From: Bacillota bacterium
GTDB lineage: Bacteria > Bacillota > Clostridia > Peptostreptococcales > Anaerovoracaceae
Reading direction: 5' to 3'
Length of the DNA: 6,950 nt
NCBI GenBank assembly: GCA_017619905.1
Contig: JAFZRK010000180.1
Coordinates: 1 to 6,950, forward strand
Part shown: piece after piece, positions 1-6,651 of the stretch
Numbering within the stretch: the stretch's first letter is position 1
Layout of the letters: each line of letters opens with the position of its first letter
Notes under the pieces: model-generated
Databases searched by the model: none
The model's input: the letters and a program-made list of their open reading frames with translations, nothing else
Told to the model about the DNA's origin: nothing
Translations under genes and position numbers: made by a program

Positions 1-503
1 AGTTCCTTGGCCAGCGCCTTGGTGAAAGCGTCCGCGCCGCCCTTGCTGGCGGAATACACGGACTCGAACGATGCGCCGGTCTGGCCCCACATGGACGAGA
101 TGTTTATTATGCAGCCCTGCTTGCGCGACACCATGGAAGGCACCAGCGCCCTGCACATGTTGAACATGCCTTTGAGGTTGACGCCCAGGAGAGCATCCCA
201 CTGATCCGCGCTCATGTCCTGCACCAGCCCGCTGATGCTTATGCCCGCGTTGTTAACGAGAACGTCCACGGACCCGCATTCTTCAAGCACTTCCGCGCAG
301 GCCTTTTCCGCGGCGTCCGCGTCGGAAACGTCGAAACACTTTATATACGCTTTTCTGCCCAGGGCCCTCACCTTTGCGGCTACGCCCTCCGCAGCCGTTT
401 CGGAGCTTCTGCAGTTTATCACCACATCGAAGCCGTCCTTGGCGAGTTCCACGGCGCACGCAGCGCCTATTCCGCGGCTGGCTCCGCTTATGAATGCAAG
501 CAT
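1..503 (-). CDS. Short-chain dehydrogenase/reductase, FabG/YmfI-like, 3' end outside window
   Basis: NAD(P)-dependent oxidoreductase of the classical SDR family, cytoplasmic. The first 167 residues are present; the C-terminal third is cut by the window edge. The cofactor loop SGASRGIG is at residues 6-13, and Arg32-Ser33 after the second beta strand (NCRSS) points to NADP(H). NNAG is at 84-87. The catalytic tetrad is complete: Asn109 (GVNLKG), Ser136, Tyr150 and Lys154 (YSASK). The ATG at 501-503 follows an AGGTGG Shine-Dalgarno-like stretch at about 6 nt, and the Rossmann fold begins right after it, so the start is well supported. The segment ISSMWGQTGAS just before the catalytic Tyr is, from memory, typical of Bacillota YmfI, the elongation factor P 5-aminopentanone reductase, more than of fatty-acid FabG. 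I treat that as a plausible specialisation; 3-oxoacyl-ACP reductase remains the alternative. It lies 68 bp downstream of the glutamine synthetase gene, probably in the same transcript. Confidence 0.93.
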   Translation of the reverse strand, partial: MLAFISGASRGIGAACAVELAKDGFDVVINCRSSETAAEGVAAKVRALGRKAYIKCFDVSDADAAEKACAEVLEECGSVDVLVNNAGISISGLVQDMSADQWDALLGVNLKGMFNMCRALVPSMVSRKQGCIINISSMWGQTGASFESVYSASKGGADAFTKALAKE

Positions 504-522
504 CTTCCACCTCTTATGCTTA

Positions 523-546
523 GGACGGCCTGCGAACAGACCGCCC
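523..546 (-). other. Strong RNA hairpin in the leader of the SDR gene
   Basis: On the minus strand GGGCGGTCTG, loop TTCG, CAGGCCGTCC forms an uninterrupted 10-bp stem (8 Watson-Crick pairs, 2 G-U) with a UUCG tetraloop. It sits 19 bases before the SDR start codon. No U-run follows on either strand, so it is not a typical intrinsic terminator. It could stabilise the 3' end of the upstream message, cause partial termination, or shape translation of the SDR gene. The structure is seen directly; any role is inferred. Confidence 0.55.
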
Positions 547-552
547 CTATGC

Positions 553-576
553 AAACTATACTATTTATAAACTATA
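553..576. repeat. AT-rich 8-bp direct repeat at the glutamine synthetase stop
   Basis: AAACTATA occurs twice on the plus strand (553-560 and 569-576), separated by exactly 8 bases, inside a conspicuously AT-rich island in otherwise GC-rich DNA. The second copy covers the glutamine synthetase TAG stop codon (572-574). A spacing of 16 bp from repeat to repeat could suit a dimeric regulator or supply a -10-like element (TATAGT/TATAAA on the minus strand), but I see no matching -35 hexamer, so a promoter is not claimed. Confidence 0.35.
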
Positions 577-2485
577 TTATGTTCTTCCGGTACTCCGCGT
601 ACACGGCCTCCAGCGCCTGCACCCTCTCCATCGTCAGGAGCTGCAGGTCGGAAGCTGACTTGTAGTCCTTGTCCTCCAGCGCCCTTGAGAGTCTGGTGAG
701 CAGGGACACGCTGCCGCTGCTGTCGCGGGCGATCTCGCAGGCCATTGCGCGCACAGCCGCAAAGCGTTCCGCGTCCAGATCCGTGCAGTCCGCGGGGTCG
801 TGCAGCATAACGCAGCGCCTCACCCTGTCCCGAAGTTCGGAAATGATGCGGTCGTGGAGCTCGCGGACCCAGCTGTCCAGAGCCGCCGCCTTGAACGACG
901 CCACGTCCACCTGCGAAAAGACTCCGTCGTGATAGAGCACCCTGGTCTTGTCCGGGTAAGCGTCGAAAGCGTTTATGTTCTCCCAGGCAGTGGCCGGGGT
1001 CTTGCCGAAGATCTCGTTGCGCTCTTCCCCGGTAAAGTCCTCGAAAATGTTGCCCTCGTAGCGGTACACCCTGCCGGTCTCCAGATAGAAATCCGCGCTC
1101 TCCGCGTCCTTGGAAACGGACTCCAGAAGCTCCGCTGGCGTCTTCTCCGCCTCGAGCACGGCCCTTATGCCGTCCAGCATGGACATGAGGCAGGCGGCCA
1201 GCACCAGATGCGTGTTGCTCCTGGGGTTGGGCGACCTGAGCTCGAAGCGCGTCACCATCGGCTTTGCGGGGTCGCGGATGACGCAGGCCAGAACGCTGCG
1301 GTTCCTGGACGGCGTAAGCACGTCGCTGCCCAGGCTGGTAACTATGCTTACCGGCGCCTCAAATCCGGGCTTAAGACGGTTGATGGCGTCCGTGGTGGGA
1401 TTGGCTATGGGATTGATTATCTCGTAGTTCTTCAGAAGGCCCATAAGAGCCCCGTAGCCGATAGGACTGAGGTAATCGGTATATGGGTCCCCCGGCGCGA
1501 AAAGACTCGCCACAGAGCCGTTTTTGAGCCGTACAGCGGCACCCAGATGGGTGTGCTTGCCTGAGCCGGCTACTCCATCCACGGGCTTTGCCATGAACGT
1601 CACGTCCAGTCCGTACTGGCGGAAGACATCGCGCACAAGATAGCGTATTATGCGGTCGTTGTCGGCTGCCTGCATGGGGTCGGCGTACTTCCAGTCGATC
1701 TCCAGCTGCTCCATGATGTGCGAGAACTCGCCGCCCTCCACCATCTCCGGCTTTACGCCGCCGACTTCCTTGTGACCCATCTCCACGCCGAAACCGTACT
1801 TGTCCAGCAGGAGCAGAGTCTCCTCCAGAGCGCTGCGCACCGGTCCTATGGTGCGTTTCCAGTACTGCTCCTTAAGCTCCTGCGAAGTGTGGAGCCGGTC
1901 GCGGTCCGCCACCTCGTGAGGAGTCTTTACGTAGAACTCGAGCTCCGTAGCGGAGGTGAGCAGGACTTCGTCTATGTCGTCCGCGCTGTCTATGGGCAGA
2001 TGCTCCAGCACGTACGGGTGCTTTCTTATCAGCGCTGCAAGCTCTCTCTTGAAAGTGTCCGCAGCGTCGCGAAGTATGGCTCTGGAGCCCACTTCCATGG
2101 TCTCGTTGTGCACCAGATGAGCGGGTATGCGCAGAGTCCCCACGGGCCTGCGGCCCTTGCCCGAGAACTTTACGAGGTCCTCGTTGTAATCCACGTACCA
2201 GTTTACTGAAAGGTCCGGGATGAGCGTAACTTTGGCGTTGGAAATATCGGCTATCAGCGGCAGCTGAACGGAGGAGCCGTCCGTCTGGACGCCTTCGTTC
2301 AGAAGCCCTTCCACGTCGTCCGTAAAGATCCGCACCGGGATCTTCTCGTCCGTGTGGTTGCCGTATATGTCCGCGCCTACAAGCGAAACAAAAGCTACCT
2401 CGGGGTGAGCCCCGAGGATAGCTTTGATACTGTCAACGTCGTGAGCTGAGGGCGGAATGCAGAAAAGCATGTCTCCCTTTTCCAT
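572..2485 (-). CDS. glnA: Glutamine synthetase, long clostridial type I-like form
   Basis: Catalyses ATP-dependent formation of glutamine from glutamate and ammonium, the entry step of nitrogen assimilation, as a cytoplasmic oligomer. Numbering from the first of three tandem ATGs, the N-terminal beta-grasp part contains VQTDGSSV (68-75), which closes the active site of the neighbouring subunit. Catalytic-domain landmarks follow: ATELEFY with metal ligands Glu183 and Glu185; GHKEVGGVKPE (239-249, Glu249); GSGKHTH (309-315); the flap RLKPGFEAP (372-380, Glu378); NRS (397-399); RFELRSP (415-421, metal ligand Glu417). The residues needed for activity all appear present. A helical extension of about 150 residues follows the core; this is usual for the ~640-residue clostridial form and makes it longer than the ~470-residue enteric enzyme. 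I see no NLY adenylylation motif. Start: GAAGGAG (2493-2499) lies 7 nt before the ATG at 2485 but only 4 and 1 nt before in-frame ATGs at 2488 and 2491, so 2485 is preferred. Translation is probably coupled to the upstream gene. Confidence 0.96.
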   Translation of the reverse strand: MEKGDMLFCIPPSAHDVDSIKAILGAHPEVAFVSLVGADIYGNHTDEKIPVRIFTDDVEGLLNEGVQTDGSSVQLPLIADISNAKVTLIPDLSVNWYVDYNEDLVKFSGKGRRPVGTLRIPAHLVHNETMEVGSRAILRDAADTFKRELAALIRKHPYVLEHLPIDSADDIDEVLLTSATELEFYVKTPHEVADRDRLHTSQELKEQYWKRTIGPVRSALEETLLLLDKYGFGVEMGHKEVGGVKPEMVEGGEFSHIMEQLEIDWKYADPMQAADNDRIIRYLVRDVFRQYGLDVTFMAKPVDGVAGSGKHTHLGAAVRLKNGSVASLFAPGDPYTDYLSPIGYGALMGLLKNYEIINPIANPTTDAINRLKPGFEAPVSIVTSLGSDVLTPSRNRSVLACVIRDPAKPMVTRFELRSPNPRSNTHLVLAACLMSMLDGIRAVLEAEKTPAELLESVSKDAESADFYLETGRVYRYEGNIFEDFTGEERNEIFGKTPATAWENINAFDAYPDKTRVLYHDGVFSQVDVASFKAAALDSWVRELHDRIISELRDRVRRCVMLHDPADCTDLDAERFAAVRAMACEIARDSSGSVSLLTRLSRALEDKDYKSASDLQLLTMERVQALEAVYAEYRKNII

Positions 2486-2487
2486 CA

Positions 2488-5445
2488 TCATTCTCCTTCG
2501 ACTCCGGACATCTTCTTCATCTGATTGAGAAGATCCTGGAGCTGCTGCATGTACTGGCCGTAGCTTGCCCAGTCGAGATTCTTGAGCGCCTCCTGGGCCT
2601 TTTCGAAGGCCTGCTGGGCAAGATCCGCAAGTTCTTCTATGGTATGTTCGCCGGGCTGGTCCGGATCTACCGGTTCCGGATCCACGGGCTCGGGCGGATT
2701 CTGCTCCTCCTGCTCCTTGCGCTCTATCTCGTCCGCCATCTCCTTGCCGGTGATGATCGGGTAAGGCGTAAGCAGCGGATCGCCGGCGCCTTCGCCGAAC
2801 AGCATGTCCAGCGCCTCTGCCAGCGTGGGCGCGTAAGCGAGCTGCTCGTCGTAGTAGACGATGACCCTCTTAACTTCCGGCAAACTGGCTGTGGAGGATT
2901 CCAGATATACCGGCTCCACGTAGATGAGCGAATCCTCGATGGGTATTACGAACATCTCGCCTCTGGAGTACTTGGAACCGCTGTTGTTCCAAAGCGTAAA
3001 CTCCTTGGAGATCTCCGGATCCTGGTCTATCTTTGCCTCTACCTGCAGAGGTCCGTAGATAAGACGGCCCTTGGGCATCTGGTAGAGCACTATGTCGCCG
3101 TAGTGTTCGCCGTCGGAACGGGCCACCAGAATGCCGGTGAGGTTGTTCTTGCCTGCCGGCGTGTAGGATACGGAGCTTACGAACTCGGTGTCCTGCTCTC
3201 CGGGCAGCTTCATTATGAAGAAGTTGGCGGTCATGGTCATCTCGGACTGATCGTAGATGTTCTTGGAGATCTGCCACGCGTCTTCCTTCTGGTAGAACAC
3301 CGCCACGTCCGTCATGTGGTACTTGGCGTATACGCCTGCCTGGATGTTGAACAACGCGTTGGGGTACTGCAGGTGAGCCCTGAAGCTCTGCGGCATCTGG
3401 TCGAAGCTCTTGAAGAGCTTGGGGTAGATCTTGGACAGAGTCTGGACTATCGGGTCGTCCTCGTCCACGATGTAGAAGTCCACGTTGCCGTTGTACGCGT
3501 CGATTATGATCTTGACGGAGTTGCGCACGTAGTTGGTGTCGTACTTCTTGTCGTAGGGCTCGGAGTACGGGTAGAGCGTGCTCTGCGTGTAGGCGTCCAC
3601 TATCCAGTAGATGCCGCCGTCAACGGTGACCACGTACGGATCGTCGTCGTAGGTAAGGAACGGGGCGATCTTGCGCACTCTGTCCATTATGTTGCGGTAG
3701 ATCATTATGCGCGAGTCGTGGGTGATGTTCGTGGACACTAGGAGCTTCAAGCTCTTCTCCCTTATGGAGAAAAGGATGCGGCTGGCAAGTCCCAGCTTTA
3801 TTCCACCGTCGCCCTCGTAGGTGGTGTAGACGTTGGAGTCTCCGGACGGATAGTCGAACTCAGTCTCGCCGGTCTTAACGATTATGTAGTCGTTGGACAT
3901 CTCGCCGTAGTAGATCTCCGGCCTGGATATCTGGACTTCGGGAATCTGCGATACGGGAGGTATGCTCTGGATGAGCATCTCCGGCTGGCCGCTGCTGGTC
4001 ACGCGGTCCACCCTGGAGAGGGTAAGGCCGTAGCCGTGCGTGTATTTAAGGTGCCTTATCAGCCAGGAGTCATCCACGCTTGCGGAGTCTATCTCTCTGG
4101 CGGACAGGAACACCTGGGTGTATTCGTCGTTTATGTTGTAGCGGTCCACGTCCACGTCGTTGAAGGTGTAGTACCTTCTTATCGACTGGGTCTGGGTGTA
4201 GAACTGCTTGGTGGGAGCGAAGTCGTTGATCCTGAGGTTGGACAGGGTGCCCATGTTGCGGAGCACGTCCTTAATGTCCAGATCCGCCTGCGGATCGAAC
4301 ACCTCGTCCGAAATGTCCTCCAGATCGTAGGCCAGACGCGTGTACGTAAGGTTGTTCTCCAGGTACTTGCTCTCCTTGTTGAGCTCGTTGGGCTCTACGA
4401 TTATGGTCTGGACGAGCTTGGCTGCGCCGGTGCCCAGCAACGAGATGGCTATCATGGCTACCGGAACTATGACGGCGAAGAGGAACTTCTTGCGTATGGC
4501 CGCGAAGATGAGGAGCACTGCCTCAACAACGGCCAGAACGATGAGTATCCTGTATACGTTGAGAGTTACCTTGACGTCCGTGTAGCCCGCGCCGTAGGCA
4601 GCGCCGGTGCCTCCGTACAGAAGCCCGAACCTGCTAAGGTAGAGCTTGGCCGCAAGAGCCAGGAACAGCAGCACCCCTAGGACTACGACCTCCTTGAGCG
4701 CAACGCTCAGGACCGCCTTGGCCTTGCGCACGAAACCGCTCTTGGCAGCGCCTTCGCGTACGTCGCCGGCCTTGTCGGAAATGCCGCGGAATATGGATCC
4801 CAGAGGATCCGTGGGGTCTATCTCTATGCCCGGGCGTTCGGTCTCCGTCTTCTCCTCCGTGCCCGCGGGCCTTGCGATGCCTACGAGTATGGAGTGGAAC
4901 AGGACCGTGGCTATGAGGAACGCCACGATTATAAGCAGCGCGCTGTCAGCCAGTCCGGTAAGGAACTCGTAGCGGAACATGTAGAAGCCCACGTCGTTGC
5001 CGAACAGCGGGTCCTTTACCCCGAAGCTGCTGTAGTTGAAGAACTCCAGCATCTGGAACCACAGCTTGGACACTGTGACCACCGCAAGGAATACGCCCAG
5101 TATTATCGACAGGACATTCCTTACGCGGCGCACCGTGCGCTTGTCGTCCTCGGACGTCAGGGAGAAGTTGTTCTTCTTAAGAAAGTTCTTCTTGAGCGCC
5201 GAAAGGATGAGCACGCTTATGCCGGCGGATATTATCGCCACGGGTATGCCTATCTTGATCTTGGTGAAAAGTTCCGTAAGGAATACGGAGGTGTATCCGA
5301 CTTCGCCGAACCAGATGAGGTCCGTGATGAAGTCCGCGCAGCTGACGGCGATCAGGGCGATCACGGCGATGATTATCACCACTATGATCCATTTCCTGCG
5401 CACGTTCTTGCTCTTATTGGTTGTTTTGCTGTTGTTTTCTTCCAT
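2488..5445 (-). CDS. UPF0182 (COG1615) family large integral membrane protein
   Basis: Complete 985-residue member of UPF0182, a widespread family without established function. About seven membrane helices are visible in the N-terminal part, roughly at 19-36, 64-84, 109-127, 165-190, 247-270, 297-316 and 320-346. A large, probably extracytoplasmic, soluble region follows. Family landmarks are clear: DLIWFGEVGY (42-51), LFGNDVGFYMF (147-157), EPNEL (351-355) with TYTRLAYDL just after, APFLTYDDDPY (594-604), YWIVDAYT (613-620), NYVRNSVK (638-645), and an LWNNSGSKYSRGE block near 818-830. The C terminus has a Pro/Asp/Glu linker (about 917-931) and a charged helix (934-978). Length is normal for the family. 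The ATG is supported by GGGAG 7 nt upstream and by the basic stretch before the first helix. The TGA stop interleaves with the glutamine synthetase start codons. No catalytic motif is recognised. Confidence 0.95.
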   Translation of the reverse strand: MEENNSKTTNKSKNVRRKWIIVVIIIAVIALIAVSCADFITDLIWFGEVGYTSVFLTELFTKIKIGIPVAIISAGISVLILSALKKNFLKKNNFSLTSEDDKRTVRRVRNVLSIILGVFLAVVTVSKLWFQMLEFFNYSSFGVKDPLFGNDVGFYMFRYEFLTGLADSALLIIVAFLIATVLFHSILVGIARPAGTEEKTETERPGIEIDPTDPLGSIFRGISDKAGDVREGAAKSGFVRKAKAVLSVALKEVVVLGVLLFLALAAKLYLSRFGLLYGGTGAAYGAGYTDVKVTLNVYRILIVLAVVEAVLLIFAAIRKKFLFAVIVPVAMIAISLLGTGAAKLVQTIIVEPNELNKESKYLENNLTYTRLAYDLEDISDEVFDPQADLDIKDVLRNMGTLSNLRINDFAPTKQFYTQTQSIRRYYTFNDVDVDRYNINDEYTQVFLSAREIDSASVDDSWLIRHLKYTHGYGLTLSRVDRVTSSGQPEMLIQSIPPVSQIPEVQISRPEIYYGEMSNDYIIVKTGETEFDYPSGDSNVYTTYEGDGGIKLGLASRILFSIREKSLKLLVSTNITHDSRIMIYRNIMDRVRKIAPFLTYDDDPYVVTVDGGIYWIVDAYTQSTLYPYSEPYDKKYDTNYVRNSVKIIIDAYNGNVDFYIVDEDDPIVQTLSKIYPKLFKSFDQMPQSFRAHLQYPNALFNIQAGVYAKYHMTDVAVFYQKEDAWQISKNIYDQSEMTMTANFFIMKLPGEQDTEFVSSVSYTPAGKNNLTGILVARSDGEHYGDIVLYQMPKGRLIYGPLQVEAKIDQDPEISKEFTLWNNSGSKYSRGEMFVIPIEDSLIYVEPVYLESSTASLPEVKRVIVYYDEQLAYAPTLAEALDMLFGEGAGDPLLTPYPIITGKEMADEIERKEQEEQNPPEPVDPEPVDPDQPGEHTIEELADLAQQAFEKAQEALKNLDWASYGQYMQQLQDLLNQMKKMSGVEGE

Positions 5446-5508
5446 GTCATTCTCCCGGCGCGCTGCGCCTTGGGTCCGGGGCTCTCAGATGCGCCCGGCT
5501 GCTGCGGC
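5446..5508 (-). promoter_or_regulatory. Intergenic gap with ribosome binding site and small hairpin before the UPF0182 gene
   Basis: This 63-bp GC-rich gap carries the Shine-Dalgarno GGGAG (minus strand, 5452-5456), 7 nt before the UPF0182 ATG. Immediately upstream, GGCGC-AGC-GCGCC (5457-5469) can fold into a 5-bp all-GC hairpin next to the Shine-Dalgarno, which might modestly affect ribosome access. There is no U-tract and no recognisable promoter, consistent with read-through transcription from the upstream gene. Confidence 0.5.
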
Positions 5509-6585
5509 TCAGTTGCCGAACAGTCCCTTTACGGCGTTGACTATGCTGTTGAACGCCGAAACGATCGCTTCTCTTATTGCTTCCTCTATCGACACTATGT
5601 TCTGCGTGGCCTGAGCGTCCGGCATGAACCTGGACATTCCCAGGACCACCAGCTCGAACAGAGCGCAGATGATGAGTATGGCGATTATTATCTTAAGGAA
5701 TATGTGCCTGGGACGGGGCTCGTCCTCGGAGGCCTCGCCCTGCTCTTCTTCCCCGCCCGCTTTCTGCGCGTTCGCGTCCTCGTAGAGGAAAGCCAGGGAA
5801 CTGGTGTCGTCCGTTACCGGCTCAAATTCCTGAGTGTGCTCCGCGGGCGCGGCCGGGCTCTCGGTCTCCGCCGGGGCTTCTGCCGGCTGTGCCGAGGTCT
5901 CCGGCTGTGCGGGGACTTCTTCCGGCTGTGCCGGGGCCTCTGCCGGCTCCTCAGCCGCAAGCTCTGAAACTGCGGGCTGAGCCGCTGCTGCGGGTACTTC
6001 CGGCTGTCCGGAAACGGGCTCCGCCGGTGCTTCCACTGCGGCTTCTTCCTTCGGCTCCGCCTGTTCTTCCGCGGGCTTCTGCTCCGGCTGCTCGTACGCT
6101 TCCGCTGTGGTCTCCGCGGCCTCTATGCCTTTAAGCTCCTCGCCCAGATCGTACTTGGTAGCTATCCGCTCCGCATCCTTGGCACCAACTACGGCAGTTC
6201 TGGCGGTGGACCTGAAGTCGCTCACCAGCTTGTCGAACGGGTCGCTCTCGGGACGGCGCAGCTCCGCTTCCAGCTCCTCCGGAGTCATGACTTCTTCGGA
6301 CGGCGCTGCCGGCTCGAACGGATCCGCCTGCTCGTAGCGCTTCGCGCGCTCCTCGGCGTCCTCGCTTATGCGCTTGAACACCAGCGTTTTGAACGGCTCC
6401 GAAGTTACTCCCGCGACCGACGCGGCGCTTAGAGCCGCAGTGCGCGCGGGCTTTTCTCCGGTGATCGCCTCCAGTATGCCGCCGACAGGGATCTCCCTGG
6501 TGGGCTCGGCAACCTCTCCTTCCGAAGGTTCGAACAGACGCGTGTCGTCCGCGGATGCGACGGCTGCGGCCGTCTTTACAGGCAC
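5509..6585 (-). CDS. Unrecognised acidic Ala/Glu/Pro-rich protein with one C-terminal membrane segment
   Basis: I do not recognise this family. Counted from the GTG at 6585 it has 358 residues. Residues 1-160 are acidic and mixed helical/disordered. Residues 160-250 are low-complexity Ala/Glu/Pro/Gln (PAQPE-like units). A single hydrophobic segment lies at about 295-317 (FLKIIIAILIICALFELVVL), preceded by basic RPRH, which by the positive-inside rule puts the long N-terminal part in the cytoplasm. About 40 residues follow, ending in a probable amphipathic helix (332-356). No signal peptide or enzymatic motif is visible. The start is weak: the GTG lies within a PEPEPEPVPVKT stretch with no Shine-Dalgarno, and the frame stays open upstream to a TGA at 6652-6654, beyond which the same frame continues to the window edge in a protein of like composition. 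It may therefore be the 3' part of a longer interrupted gene. The UPF0182 gene follows after 63 bp, so a shared membrane role is possible but unproven. Confidence 0.7.
   Translation of the reverse strand: MPVKTAAAVASADDTRLFEPSEGEVAEPTREIPVGGILEAITGEKPARTAALSAASVAGVTSEPFKTLVFKRISEDAEERAKRYEQADPFEPAAPSEEVMTPEELEAELRRPESDPFDKLVSDFRSTARTAVVGAKDAERIATKYDLGEELKGIEAAETTAEAYEQPEQKPAEEQAEPKEEAAVEAPAEPVSGQPEVPAAAAQPAVSELAAEEPAEAPAQPEEVPAQPETSAQPAEAPAETESPAAPAEHTQEFEPVTDDTSSLAFLYEDANAQKAGGEEEQGEASEDEPRPRHIFLKIIIAILIICALFELVVLGMSRFMPDAQATQNIVSIEEAIREAIVSAFNSIVNAVKGLFGN
5865..6030. repeat. Degenerate coding repeat specifying Pro/Ala/Glu/Gln-rich segment
   Basis: The decamer CCGGCTGTGC recurs exactly at 5883-5892, 5901-5910 and 5922-5931 (spacings 18 and 21 bp, both multiples of three), with related CCGGCT copies further right. 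In the coding frame it specifies PAQPE/SAQPA-like units. Spacing in whole codons is what repeat slippage that preserves frame would leave, so copy number may vary between strains. Confidence 0.6.
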
Positions 6586-6651
6586 CGGTTCGGGTTCCGG
6601 CTCGGCGGGCGCCTTGCCTGCTGCCGCGTCAAGACTGCGGAAATATGCCTC

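Noticed and set aside
523..546. Rho-independent terminator after glutamine synthetase
   Set aside because: The stem is strong, but no run of T follows it on either strand.
547..600. Promoter for the SDR gene within the AT-rich island
   Set aside because: TATAAA and TATAGT could serve as -10 elements, but no acceptable -35 hexamer lies about 17 bases upstream of either.
800..2209. Several plus-strand open frames of 100-250 codons within glutamine synthetase
   Set aside because: They overlap the conserved catalytic core on the opposite strand and have no domain features, so they are shadows.
2644..3741. Long plus-strand open frame (365 codons) antisense to the UPF0182 gene
   Set aside because: Its Val/Leu/His-rich product with no domain character is typical of the reverse complement of GC-rich coding DNA, and the minus-strand UPF0182 protein is unmistakable.
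4894..5967. Plus-strand open frame of 357 codons spanning the gap between the UPF0182 and Ala/Glu/Pro-rich genes
   Set aside because: It is antisense to two coding regions with good reading frames; the product is a low-information His/Tyr/Arg/Leu mixture with no recognisable fold.
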